Below, piece after piece: positions 54,520-64,000 of a stretch of DNA of 64,000 nt (position 1 is its first letter; each line of letters starts with the position of its first letter). The stretch is taken from positions 30,896-94,895 of the forward strand of contig NZ_FRBI01000029.1 in NCBI RefSeq assembly GCF_900142575.1, written 5' to 3'. Both the position numbers and the translations under genes were made by a program. The DNA comes from Actinacidiphila paucisporea (GTDB lineage Bacteria > Actinomycetota > Actinomycetes > Streptomycetales > Streptomycetaceae). The notes beneath the pieces were generated by a model, which was not told the DNA's origin, ran no database searches, and was given only the letters and a program-made list of their open reading frames with translations.

Positions 54520-54553
54520 CCGCCGCCCTGCTCGGCAGGGCGGCGGATTTCTG
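54520..54553 (+). terminator. Terminator after hrdB
   Basis: CCGCCGCCCTG pairs with CAGGGCGGCGG around a CTCGG loop, followed by ATTTCT. It starts 12 bases after the hrdB stop. Confidence 0.92.
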
Positions 54554-54662
54554 CGTTCCCCGTTCTTCCCGGGGTTTTTCCGGTCCCTCTTCTGCGGATG
54601 CGGCCTCCTGCCCGATCGATGACTCTGGGTGTTCAGAGTGATTCACAGGGTCAGGAGGCCCC

Positions 54663-55532
54663 ATGCGTGTCCCCATCCCCGTCTGCTTCCGCCGTCGTGC
54701 CGTGGGCGGCCGCCGTGTACTGATAGCCGTGGCGGCGCTGCTGCCGGCGCTTGCCGTTCCCCTGGCGGCGCCCGCGGCTCCGGCCGCCGCCAACGGGGTC
54801 GTGGTCGGCGGTGCGCCGACCACCACCGACAGCGACCCGTGGGTGGTGGCGCTCGCCAGCAAGGAGCGTTTCGGCTCCAGCCGGTCGGGTCAGTTCTGCG
54901 GCGGCGTCGCGGTCGGGCCGCGTACCGTCGTCACCGCGGCACATTGCTTCGGCCAGGAGGCCCTGGGCACCGCGGACTGGCGGAAACTGCCCGATCTTCG
55001 GGTCATCGTCGGGCGTACGGACCTCAGCGGGACGGCGGGCCAGGAGGTACCGCTGTCCGACGTGTGGGTCAATCCGGCCTTCGACGCCGCGACCAATGCC
55101 GGCGACGTCGCGGTGATCACGCTGCCGCAGGCGCTGCCGGACGGAGCCGTCATCCCGATGGCCGGACCTGCGGACACCGCGCCGTACACGGCGGGGACCC
55201 AGGCGCAGGTCTACGGCTGGGGGGATACGACGGGGCAGGGAACGTATCCGCAGGGGCTGCGGACGGCCACGGTCGACGTCCTGGCGGACTCGGTGTGCGA
55301 GAAGGCGTATCCAGGCAATGCCGACGGTACGTATCTGCGTGCATCCATGGTGTGCGCAGGGGTCATCGGCGGGGGCAAGGACGCATGCCAGGGCGACAGC
55401 GGCGGCCCGCTGGTCGTGGGCGGCCGGCTGATCGGCCTGGTGTCCTGGGGGACGGGCTGCGCCGAGGCGGCCTTCCCCGGGGTCTACACGCGCGTTTCCG
55501 CGGTGTCGGAGCTGGTTGCCCAGCACATGTGA
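54663..55532 (+). CDS. Secreted trypsin-like serine protease
   Basis: A 289-residue S1 protease. The N-terminus is a long twin-basic leader (RRRAVGGRR then VLIAVAALLPALAVPLAAPAAPAAA), with signal cleavage probably near residue 43 and a VVVGGAP mature-like start. The catalytic triad is His94 (TAAHC), Asp148 (NAGDVAVI) and Ser246 (GDSGGP). CAGGAGG lies 5 bases upstream of ATG 54663. It is probably exported, perhaps by Tat because of the RRR pattern, though it is not a clear twin-arginine motif. It lies between hrdB and a small zinc-finger-like gene and is followed by a strong hairpin. Substrate unknown. Confidence 0.94.
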   Translation: MRVPIPVCFRRRAVGGRRVLIAVAALLPALAVPLAAPAAPAAANGVVVGGAPTTTDSDPWVVALASKERFGSSRSGQFCGGVAVGPRTVVTAAHCFGQEALGTADWRKLPDLRVIVGRTDLSGTAGQEVPLSDVWVNPAFDAATNAGDVAVITLPQALPDGAVIPMAGPADTAPYTAGTQAQVYGWGDTTGQGTYPQGLRTATVDVLADSVCEKAYPGNADGTYLRASMVCAGVIGGGKDACQGDSGGPLVVGGRLIGLVSWGTGCAEAAFPGVYTRVSAVSELVAQHM

Positions 55533-55570
55533 CGGAAGCCGCAGGAGACCCTTGGCGGGCCTGCAGGAAG

Positions 55571-55615
55571 ACCTGCGGGCGGACACCCCCTCATGGGGTC
55601 CGTCCGCCCGCAGGT
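55571..55615. terminator. Bidirectional terminator between protease and DUF7455 genes
   Basis: ACCTGCGGGCGGAC (55571-55584) pairs perfectly with GTCCGCCCGCAGGT (55602-55615), with an inner ACCCC/GGGGT extension. It lies between convergent stops. Confidence 0.88.
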
Positions 55616-55640
55616 CCGAGCTGGTCGCTGGTGCGACGTG

Positions 55641-55871
55641 TCAGCGCTCGTCGTCTCCCGCCGACGCCGGGGGGTCGGTAAGCCGTCCGGTCTCGTCCTG
55701 TATTTCCGCAGCGATCTTCTTGAGTTCCGGCTCGAACTTGCGTCCGTGGTGTGCGCAGAAGAGCAGCTCACCGCCACTGGTGAGCACGACACGCAGGTAG
55801 GCCTGAGCGCCGCAACGGTCGCAGCGGTCTGCCGCTGTCAGCGGACTCGCGGGGGTCAGAACAGTAGTCAC
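55641..55871 (-). CDS. Small zinc-binding DUF7455-type protein
   Basis: A 76-residue protein with CDRCGAQAYLRV and FCAHHGRKFEPEL, i.e. Cys-x2-Cys and Cys-x2-His, which look like a zinc site. It belongs to the small actinobacterial family annotated DUF7455, which Streptomyces carries beside hrdB/parE as I recall. The ATG is the complement of 55869-55871, with GAAGAGGCG upstream. It may bind nucleic acid or RNA polymerase, by analogy only. It is convergent with the protease. Confidence 0.8.
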   Translation of the reverse strand: MTTVLTPASPLTAADRCDRCGAQAYLRVVLTSGGELLFCAHHGRKFEPELKKIAAEIQDETGRLTDPPASAGDDER

Positions 55872-56132
55872 GTCGCCTCTTCTCTAGCTCGACGAGCTGT
55901 CGTACCAGGGTCAACATCCAACCAGGCCGAAAACGTTCCCGCTGACGACTTTTCCTCGAAAACGGGCCTCGGGGTGACTGGCTGTGACCGATTGGCGGCG
56001 AATAAGAGTTCTTGCGTCGGATGTCGCTTGTGGGCCTTTTGGTGCGCTTGTCCCTGCTTGGCCCCGACCGGCTTGCCGGAGTGTTGGTGAGGACGTGCCC
56101 GGAGCCTAAATGGTTCATGCCTCTTTGGGAAC

Positions 56133-56189
56133 GTGACATGTGTATCACTCGCGCGGGTGATCGAACGGATGCTCGAAAACGACTAGGAT
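56133..56189 (+). promoter_or_regulatory. Candidate regulatory region of parE
   Basis: The 425-bp gap 55872-56296 holds no gene. GTGA-N8-TCAC (56133-56148) is an imperfect palindrome. CGAAC-GGAT-GCTCG (56162-56175) differs from the SOS box at one base of the right half. A -10-like TAGGAT lies at 56184-56189, about 110 bases before the start. Function is not shown; the SOS-like match may be chance. Confidence 0.4.
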
Positions 56190-56296
56190 GAGCCCCTGGA
56201 TACCGGGTGGCGGCGTGGTCGCCCTTGCTGACCTCGGTACCCTCTCACCGATACGGCTGAAGACCTTCAGGCCATCCAGATCGAGGAGTTGTCCGC

Positions 56297-58417
<2,121 letters not shown>

Positions 58418-58428
58418 GGCACGGCGGA

Positions 58429-58457
58429 GCAGAGGGCGGGCGCAGGGTTCCCTCTGC
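58429..58457 (+). terminator. Hairpin after parE
   Basis: GCAGAGGG (58429-58436) pairs with CCCTCTGC (58450-58457) over a 13-nt loop, 11 bases after the parE stop. The long loop makes it a moderate terminator candidate. Confidence 0.55.
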
Positions 58458-58505
58458 GTTCCGTACGCTGTCCGCAGGCGAGCTGATGTCAGTTCGGGGG
58501 AGTGG

Positions 58506-58998
58506 TTACGCCGCCGTCTCGGCCTCTATGTCACCCCCGTCCAGGCGGTCCGCGTAGGCCTCGTGGACGGGAGCCTGGGGTCCGCTCATCGAAGTCGGGC
58601 CACAGGTGGGTACGGGTGTTGGCCGTCATGGCCGCGTTGGCGTGGCCGAGGTGCTCGGGGAGTCTGAAACGCCCTGCTGGTCGCGCTCCACGTGCACCAT
58701 GACTTTCGTGCGGTTGGCGTCGACCCGTGGAAGGCGACGACGCCCGGCGCTGCGCCTCGCCTGCGACGGTCGTTCCGCTGACCCGCTCGTCGGATATCTG
58801 CGTGTCGAAGTCGCGCTTGACCCCACCACTCAAGTCGCCCGATGGCTGAAGGGGTGGCGCGCTACTCGATGCGCCCAACGCCGTCCATGAACTGCGGGAG
58901 CTCTTCGGAACTGGGTCACTGGTCGTCCGCCACGCACACACGCAGGCACCTGGACCTCGACCGGTTCGTCCATGGTGTGCATCAAATTCGTGTTGCAA
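58506..58998 (-). pseudogene. Tyrosine recombinase (integrase) C-terminal remnant
   Basis: The frame reading LPEHLGHANAAMT, TRTHLWPDFDERT matches the C-terminal catalytic stretch of Streptomyces tyrosine integrases (LGHAS..T..TY.HLWPD.EDRT) including the His of box II, but the nucleophile Tyr is replaced by Arg at HTRTH (normally TYTH or TYSH). Downstream of DERT the reading shifts frame into HEAYADRLDGGDIEAETAA before a stop at 58506-58508. Upstream of LPEHLGH only fragments resemble the domain, and no start is found. So it is a broken integrase directly beside the left att-like repeat. Confidence 0.75.
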
Positions 58999-59522
58999 CT
59001 AAAGCGCCTGAATTCGCGGATTCTGAGCACTCGGCGCCCCGAACCTGGGCGTTCGTCGCGTGTCGGTTGGCGATCATCGCCTGGCCCTACCCGCAGGGCC
59101 GGACCTGGGAGACCAGGGATCATGACCGACCGTCGACCGCTCTCGCTGCCCGCCTCTCCGAGCCCGCTTCCGATGCTCCCGTACCCGCCCAGGCGGGTGG
59201 GCGCCGGCTGATGCCGGTCGAGCAGCGCGCCTCCTTCCGCCAGCCGCCCGGCGAGACCGAGCCCGCACCCGCCCCGGCCCGGCCCGACGTCCGCTCGCGC
59301 CCGGCGGCCTCACCTTCTCAGATCCGGACCGCCACATCTGAGCGCTACCACCACGGGTTGCGCCACGTCCACGACCAGCTCACCACCTAGCCCCGCCGCC
59401 GGGTGTGCCAGCGCCTCCACTTGGACAGTGGTCGTAGCGGGCCCGGCTCCCGCCTCGGATACCGTGTTCCTCTACGGGGCGCCACAACGGATGTGACGCC
59501 CCCTACCGGAGGTAGTCAGCGT

Positions 59523-59912
59523 ATGAGTTCAAAGCGCAGCAAGAATCCAGCCCTGCCCGTGCTTGACGACGCATTCCGACTCGCGTCGGTCAAGGACGCC
59601 GAAGAGTCCACCCGTGACTTGGCCGCGCGGCTGGCCACCACCGAGCTGCGCCGCGTTTCCCACCCGGGCCGGGTCACCTGGGAGCCCACTGATCAGGCCG
59701 AGCCCGTACCGGTCCCGCCTACTGTGGTCGACGGTGACGGGGACCTGTGGCTGCGGGACCGGGGCACTGGCACCTGGACCATGCCTGAGTTCAACCCCAA
59801 GGATTTCCCGGCCCGCTGTGGCGAGGTTCTGACGTGGAACCAGCTTGCCCGCGAGTTCGGCCCGCTGACCGCACTGGCCGACGACCGCCGCATCGGCGGC
59901 GGCCGGCGCTGA
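59523..59912 (+). CDS. Uncharacterised element-borne protein
   Basis: A protein of 129 residues with no recognised family. The N-terminus is basic (MSSKRSKNP). The middle (TVVDGDGDLWLRDRGTGTWTMPEFNPKDFPARCGEVLTWNQLAREF) suggests a small soluble domain. GGAGG lies 7-11 bases before ATG 59523, and a hairpin lies at 59476-59502 just upstream. It appears intact although everything around it is degenerate. A coding-like stretch (VTGSWEFQLTAELDDGGEQVSVVVGHDV) follows in another frame after its stop and ends at about 60100. Confidence 0.6.
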   Translation: MSSKRSKNPALPVLDDAFRLASVKDAEESTRDLAARLATTELRRVSHPGRVTWEPTDQAEPVPVPPTVVDGDGDLWLRDRGTGTWTMPEFNPKDFPARCGEVLTWNQLAREFGPLTALADDRRIGGGRR

Positions 59913-60026
59913 CCGCGCAGCCTTCTGGGATGACCGCGCCCCTGAAGCGCCCGTCACGGGTAGCTGGGAGTTCCAGCTCACCGCCGAGCTCGACGATGGC
60001 GGCGAGCAGGTGAGCGTGGTGGTCGG

Positions 60027-60961
60027 TCACGATGTCTCCATGTTGCAGCCGGATACTTCGTCGCTGTCCGTGGGGTCGGGGTGGAAGAAGCGGGTGTAGT
60101 GGAGTCCGGTCTCCGAAGTGATGTTGAACACCGCGCATAGGTGGGGCGGATCAGCGCCGGTGACGGCGGCCTCTTCGAGGATTCGGTCCTCGCGAAGTTG
60201 CTGGGCGGTGACCGGAGGCCGCGCAGCAGAGGCTGCATCCAGCCGGTTGTGACCGGGGCTCGGGTGTGCGCGGTCTGCGAGCTGCAGCAACGAGAGCAGC
60301 CAGGTGAGTCCGGCGAGTGCGGGCAGGTTGTACGGGTCGTAGGCACCATCGCCGCGGCCTCCGCCGTTGGCGGCAAGATCCAGCCAGGTTGTCACCGTGC
60401 GCCGGAGCACCTCAGCGTCGATCGGAGCGGTCAGGGCCAGTGCCCGGCGGTCCTATGTGCCGGTGGGACGCGCCACCGGTGCGAGCAGGGCGTGGTCGAT
60501 GAAATCGGGCCAGGGCTCGTCGAGCGAAGGCAAGTCGGTGAGTACGGCATCGGCCCATAGCTCACCCGGGTTGAGTACGGGCCCGCGAAGACGGGTGAGC
60601 ACCGGTGCCGCACACTCCGGGGGCCAGTCGTGCTCCAGTGCGGAGCGCCGGAGGAGGCCGACGACCGCGTCGGGCAGGTGCCTGTCGGCGTCCAGCAGAG
60701 CCTGGCTGCACGTCCAGAGCTCGTCCGCGATGCCGCAGGACCAGAGCTGATCCGCCATCTCCGCCAGAAGCGATTCCCCACGCCTCGCACCATGTGGCGT
60801 CGGCGATGCCACGCGAGACAGCAGCCCTCGTGCCGTGGGTCTTTCGCGAGGAGCAAAGCGCGCGACAGCTCGGCGAGGTCGCCCTTGCGGGCCAGTTCCC
60901 GGACGTACTCAACCCGCTCAGCCGGCTCCCACGGGGACGTGGAGAGTACGGGCTGCCACTG
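60027..60961 (-). pseudogene. Broken element gene with frameshifts and an in-frame amber codon
   Basis: Coding-like sequence on the minus strand runs from about 60961 (WQPVLSTSPWEPAERVEYVRELARKGDLAELSRALLLAKDPRH) through at least two frame changes (GIADATWCEAWGIA in a second frame) into the frame ESLLAEMADQLWSCGIADELWTC from about 60780. That frame continues to a TAG at 60453-60455 and then, without shifting, DRRALALTAPIDAEVLRR and beyond to the stop at 60027. The C-terminal VTAQQLREDRILEEAAVTGADPPHLCAVFNITSETGLHY looks like a helix-turn-helix. I do not recognise the family. Sequence similar in tone may extend up to about 61200. Confidence 0.6.
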
Positions 60962-61212
60962 ACAGCGCACGGGTATGCGCCTCGAAGGGCTCGCTGCGGT
61001 ACCGCCCCGGCTCCTCGCGATGTGTTTGGTCGGCGAGGCCGGTCGAGTCCTGACCACGTAGAACTGCACCGTCGGATGAGGTCCGACCAGTCCGCAAACA
61101 GTCCGCAGGACAGTCGAAAGGGGCCGTCGGGGGCCAACGCCAGCCATCGGGGAAACGCCTGGTCAGCGCAGGATCGGCGGCTGCGCCGCAGGTCAGAAGG
61201 GTGGCCGGATGG

Positions 61213-61263
61213 TTCATCATCAACTCCGCCACGACGCTCGACCGCTCGAAGATCGACGTCTGA
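61213..61263 (+). repeat. Right copy of 51-bp parE 3'-end repeat (att-like)
   Basis: Encodes FIINSATTLDRSKIDV followed by TGA; 47/51 identical to 58367-58417. It has no upstream parE sequence, so it is a displaced 3' end or the other attachment half-site of the element. Confidence 0.8.
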
Positions 61264-61687
61264 CCTGCGGCTTTGCAGCCGAGCGGACTCAGGGGAACCC
61301 CTGCAGTCCGCACACGGTCCCCAAGGTGACTGACGTCACGTTCCGCACCGTTCCCGCGGAGATCCACGGTATCCATGCGAACCTGAGCATCGCCAACCTG
61401 ACATTTGAGGAGTTCGGGCACGGGCTCACGACGATCCCGAGGAGATTTAACGGTCCTTCTGAACAGGGCTCCCGAAATCGCCGTCGCCGATCGCGGTGCG
61501 GGGATTCCGTCGGCGAACCGTGAATCGTCCGTTGTGCAGCGGCTCAATCGATGCGCACAGCACCGTCCGGCGGTAGCCGACGGAGCTGCTGAAGAGCGAG
61601 AGAAGCGGCTGCGGCCGGCGCGGTAGCCGTATTCGGGCCGGCCTGCCAGATCGAAGTATTTGACGTCGTCACCACCAGGAGGAATCA
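61264..61687. other. 424-bp stretch without a clear gene, containing an IS-end-like sequence
   Basis: A GTG at 61326 opens a 65-residue frame (TDVTFRTVPAEIHGIHANLSIANLTFEEF) without family match, stopping at 61523. At 61453-61467 GGTCCTTCTGAACAG matches 14 of 15 bases of the left end of the IS5-type element at 63751-63765, suggesting a former insertion. No other feature is seen. Confidence 0.45.
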
Positions 61688-62119
61688 GTGGCGTACTCGC
61701 AACGGCTCACCCCTGAGGAGAAGCTCGCCGACGCGAAGAGGCTGTTGAGCCTCCCGCGAATCGTGGTGATCTGCGGGTCCACCCGCTTCATGGCCGAGAT
61801 GAACGAGGCAGATCTGCGGGAGACCCAAGCAGGAAAGATTGTCGTCAAGCCGGGCTGTGACATGAAGTCGCCGCACGAACTTTGGTCCAATCCTGTCGAG
61901 GCCGAGGCTCTGAAGGTTCGACTCGACGATCTGCACCGGGCGAAGATCCGGCTCGCTGATGAGGTACTCGTGGTCGGCGACTACATCGGAGACAGCACCC
62001 GAGCCGAAATCGCCTACGCCCGGTCGATGGGCAAGCCCGTGCGGTTCAGGCACCCTTTTCCGGACTATGAGATTGAGTCAGTAGGTCATAGTTCCACCGG
62101 TCCTACTACTGAGCTTTAA
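61688..62119 (+). CDS. Nucleoside 2-deoxyribosyltransferase-like (DUF4406-type) protein
   Basis: A 143-residue protein of the nucleoside deoxyribosyltransferase-like fold. VVICGSTRFMAEMNEAD is the characteristic phosphate/nucleoside-binding N-terminus, LRETQAGKIVVKPGCDMKS follows, and DEVLVVGDYIGDSTRAEIAYARSMGKPV is the typical C-terminal sheet-helix with acidic residues. CAGGAGG lies about 8 bases before GTG 61688. Such genes are common in phages and mobile elements. Catalysis is not assured. Confidence 0.82.
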   Translation: MAYSQRLTPEEKLADAKRLLSLPRIVVICGSTRFMAEMNEADLRETQAGKIVVKPGCDMKSPHELWSNPVEAEALKVRLDDLHRAKIRLADEVLVVGDYIGDSTRAEIAYARSMGKPVRFRHPFPDYEIESVGHSSTGPTTEL

Positions 62120-62173
62120 AGTGTGGTGCCGTCGAGGGCTGACAGTTGTTCGGTCCGGCGGTACGTCTGTTGT

Positions 62174-62325
62174 ATGAGATATGCGCAAGGTGGCGGTTGA
62201 CCGCCGAGCGTAGAGCGGTGCGAGAGCAGCTGAGGATGGAGGCCGGTGAGCGGTTCGCCGTCGGCGACGACAACGCGGTGATCGCCAAGGAGTTGCGGGT
62301 GCAGTTGTCCGTAGTCGGCCCTACT
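62174..62325 (+). pseudogene. IS630-family transposase N-terminal remnant
   Basis: MRYAQGGG at 62174 matches the start of Streptomyces IS630-type transposases but shifts frame after eight codons; the adjacent frame gives LTAERRAVREQLRMEAGERFAVGDDNAVIAKELRV, the first helix-turn-helix of the family. The sequence stops matching at about 62315, abutting the stop codon of the next gene. Confidence 0.7.
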
Positions 62326-63040
62326 CGGCGTCCTGCGCCTCGATCAGGTCGAGGTCGCGAACGCAGAAACCGTGGTGCTCGAAGGTCTCGTTGAGCACCG
62401 TGCGGAGGCACTGCCGCACCAAGCGGCCCCGGGCGTACGGCGGCCAGACATCGTCGTCGGGCACCGGCGCTCGCGCTGCGAGCTGCACGGCGGTGACCTC
62501 GTCGAGCCAGGCCTCAAGCTCGGCGGCCTGCGCGTCACGCACGCTCACGATCTCGTCGAGGGCCGGATCGAGCGAGAGGTCAAGCCCGTGCGCTCCACGG
62601 TAGGGCTCGACGGTCGTCCCGATGCCCATCGGCGTGAACAGCTCCGTCGAGCCCAGGCAGCAGCGGCGGAACCACGAGTCGTGGACGAAGACCAGGTGGC
62701 GCATCGTCTGCACCGCCGACCACTCGTCGTTCACGCTGCGCCGCTCGATGCCGGGCATACGGCGGATTCGATCGATCGTGGCGGCCCAGCCGGCATGGAG
62801 CTGACGCGATGCCTCGCGCAGATCGTCAGGGTCCTCGGAGCGAATTAGCACCCGCACTGGATGTCGCCGGTCGAGCTCTGCCTCAACGTACTCGGTGACC
62901 TCGACACCGTTCACCACGAGGTTGGTGACGAGCCCGTCGATCACGGCATCCTGCATGACGATGCCGATCAGGCGTGCCCCGGTCAGATCGCACTCGCGGA
63001 ACTCCGCACCGTGCAGATCCTCGTCGATATATCGTGTCAT
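62321..63040 (-). CDS. DinB-like protein with N-terminal pentapeptide repeats
   Basis: A 239-residue protein. The N-terminus has two pentapeptide-type units (AEFRECDLTGARLIGIVM). The rest is a DinB/DUF664 four-helix bundle (HAGWAATIDRIRRMPGIERRSVNDEWSAVQTMRHLVFVHDSWFRRC, with His residues near those of the metal site), as in mycothiol-dependent or unknown-function DinB proteins. The start at 63040 (ATG, complement of 63038-63040) is chosen because TRYIDEDLHGAEF is the conserved beginning; an ATG 9 bases upstream is possible. Its stop abuts the IS630 remnant. Confidence 0.8.
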   Translation of the reverse strand: MTRYIDEDLHGAEFRECDLTGARLIGIVMQDAVIDGLVTNLVVNGVEVTEYVEAELDRRHPVRVLIRSEDPDDLREASRQLHAGWAATIDRIRRMPGIERRSVNDEWSAVQTMRHLVFVHDSWFRRCCLGSTELFTPMGIGTTVEPYRGAHGLDLSLDPALDEIVSVRDAQAAELEAWLDEVTAVQLAARAPVPDDDVWPPYARGRLVRQCLRTVLNETFEHHGFCVRDLDLIEAQDAE

Positions 63041-63215
63041 GCTCCGCATGCTAGGTCCGAGCACCGACAAGCCAGCCTCCCCGGCTTGATGTGGCCTCTT
63101 CCAAGTCCTGACCGAGCGCGAAGAACGCAACAGCGCCGTAATGAGGGCCCTTGTGAGGTCTCGGAACAGCGCGCGGCGGATGATTGAGTCAGCAGACCGG
63201 CCGTGGTGCCGTCGG

Positions 63216-63743
63216 TCACGACGTCGTGGTGCCGCGGAAGACCGGAACGTTGAGGTCGACCAGCTGGCTGCGGGGCTTGTTGGCGGAGCGTTGAGCGGCC
63301 GCAAGCTTTTCGCGAGCCTGCGGGATAGTGAGGCGCAGGTGTGTCGCCGTTCCGCCCCAGCCGTACATCTCGGCCTCAGCCAGCCGGTCTTCCATGTTCT
63401 TGATCATCCTGATGAGGCGGCCTGTCGCGTTCGGGTCGACCTGGAGCATGGGCCACTTCAAGCAGGCGTGTTCGTGCGGACATGTGGTGCCGAAGGTGCG
63501 GTTGCAGTCGCCGAGTTCGACCTTGCGAAGCTCGAAGTGTTCGTGGAATTCTCGCCACTCGTCGGGGGTCGGTTCCCGGTACTCGGGCTCGGGCCTGGTG
63601 CTGCGCCGCTTGGGCAGGAACTGGCGGTAGTTGGTGACGACTTCTTCTGGGAAGACGGCTAAGTCGCTGTTGTCGTTCCGACCGTGCGGGATGCGGTTCG
63701 AACCGGGGTTCCCGTTCAGGTAGTGGTTGCGGGGTTGGCGCAT
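63216..63743 (-). pseudogene. Large site-specific integrase, C-terminal fragment
   Basis: Frame EEVVTNYRQFLPKRRSTRPEPEYREPTPDEWREFHEHFELRKVELGDC then PHEHACLKWPMLQVDP and RLIRMIKNMEDRLAEAEMYGWGGTATHLRL matches the C-terminal tail of actinobacterial integrases that carry a Cys/His cluster (normally HEHAC-x2-CPML). The last Cys is Trp here. The fragment has no catalytic domain and is cut off near 63745 by the left end of the IS5-type element. It starts with ATG at 63743, but I treat it as a truncated gene. Confidence 0.72.
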
Positions 63744-63750
63744 AAAGGTG

Positions 63751-64000
63751 GGGCCTTCTGAACAGTTCGGTGGTGTCGAATCAACGAACAACGTCAGGAG
63801 GCCCCGGTGTTGGAGTGTTCCGTGTCGATGGCAGGGCAGTCCAGTTCCGTCACCCCGGGGTGTGACTGCCTGGCGCACCAGTTCGGAAACGCCGCCGACA
63901 ACGGCACGCGCCGGGCCCGGTACCCGTCGGACATGACGGAGGCGGAGTGGGTCGTGGTCCGGCCGCTGCTGCCGGTGCCGGGCTGGATGCGGGGCCGGGG
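63751..64000 (+). mobile_element. IS5-family insertion sequence, left end (continues beyond window)
   Basis: Begins at about 63751 with GGGCCTTCTGAACAGTTCGG, the likely terminal inverted repeat, followed by a transposase start at 63807. A near copy of this end is at 61453-61467. The right end is outside the window. Confidence 0.7.
63807..64000 (+). CDS. IS5-family transposase (3' end outside window)
   Basis: The GTG at 63807 has CAGGAGG 5-11 bases upstream. The first 64 codons include RYPSDMTEAEWVVVRPLLPVPGWMRGRG, the standard N-terminus of Streptomyces IS5 (IS1182-like/DUF4096) transposases. It remains open at the right edge. Confidence 0.88.
   Translation, partial: MLECSVSMAGQSSSVTPGCDCLAHQFGNAADNGTRRARYPSDMTEAEWVVVRPLLPVPGWMRGR

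Larger units (their letters stand above)
58418..61263. mobile_element. Decayed integrative element at the parE 3' end
   Basis: The 2.8-kb interval between the two parE 3' repeats. It contains a frameshifted tyrosine integrase remnant adjacent to the left repeat (58506-58998), a probably intact 129-residue gene (59523-59912), and a heavily broken minus-strand gene (60027-60961). From 58999 to 59522 only short coding-like patches are seen; a hairpin GGGGCG-c-CACA-acgga-TGTG-a-CGCCCC lies at 59476-59502 before the intact gene. Base use is slightly less GC-rich than in the neighbours. No replication or transfer gene survives, so the parent type (phage or actinobacterial integrative element) is undetermined. 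Confidence 0.75.

Noticed and set aside
55872..56148. 126-codon minus-strand frame ending at 55768
   Set aside because: It overlaps the DUF7455 gene in another frame and has no conserved features.
59074..59390. Pro/Ala-rich frames between the integrase remnant and the 129-residue gene
   Set aside because: No start site, domain or agreement between frames; probably degraded DNA.

Overview
The window is about 70% GC, with G/C-rich third codon positions, GTG/TTG starts and purine-rich ribosome-binding sites. Gene order and content (miaB-miaA-dapF, a second RelA/SpoT homologue, hflX, dinG, lexA, nrdRJ, rnhB, recQ, whiH, hrdB, parE) match the conserved core of a Streptomyces-type chromosome (Streptomycetaceae). 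From memory this block corresponds to about SCO5784-SCO5822 of S. coelicolor; I could not check that by search.

1-14 kb: an edge-truncated FAD monooxygenase, an OmpR-type two-component system convergent with a solitary TAXI solute-binding protein, tRNA hypermodification genes (miaB, miaA), an extradiol-dioxygenase-like protein, a lone MT0933-type antitoxin-like protein, lysine/peptidoglycan precursor biosynthesis (dapF), a divergent (p)ppGpp synthetase/hydrolase homologue and hflX. 15-21 kb: a four-gene siderophore-type operon (diaminobutyrate aminotransferase, two NIS synthetases, a GNAT acyltransferase) with no decarboxylase, no N-hydroxylase and no transporter beside it. 21-30 kb: an FHA protein and a Ser/Thr kinase with overlapping 3' ends, then DNA repair and dNTP supply (dinG, lexA with an SOS box, nrdR-nrdJ with two NrdR-type boxes).

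30-41 kb: accessory enzymes (a YdbC-like protein, a TetR regulator divergent from two coupled SDR genes, a histidine phosphatase, an ADP-ribosylglycohydrolase), rnhB, two uncharacterised proteins and a RecQ helicase fused to a phosphoribosyltransferase-like domain. 39.7-45.1 kb: a 1321-residue Pls/PosA-type single-module NRPS followed in the same direction by an M1 aminopeptidase, a plausible homopoly(amino acid) synthesis and turnover pair. 45.5-52.7 kb: a DUF4192 protein preceded by two inverted DnaA boxes, an S33 peptidase, a collapsed glycogen-debranching pseudogene, an NrtR-type Nudix regulator with a palindromic candidate operator, a degenerate ABC ATPase-permease fusion and the sporulation regulator whiH. 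52.9-58.4 kb: the principal sigma factor hrdB, a secreted trypsin-like protease, a small zinc-finger-like protein and parE.

58.4-64 kb is a patchwork of mobile DNA. The last 51 bp of parE are repeated at 61213-61263 (47/51 identical), enclosing 2.8 kb with a frameshifted tyrosine integrase and a gene broken by frameshifts and an in-frame TAG, as expected of a decayed integrative element at the parE 3' end. Beyond it lie a deoxyribosyltransferase-like gene, an IS630 transposase scrap, a DinB/pentapeptide gene, an integrase C-terminal fragment and the start of an IS5-family element that runs off the right edge. I found no tRNA, rRNA or CRISPR array.
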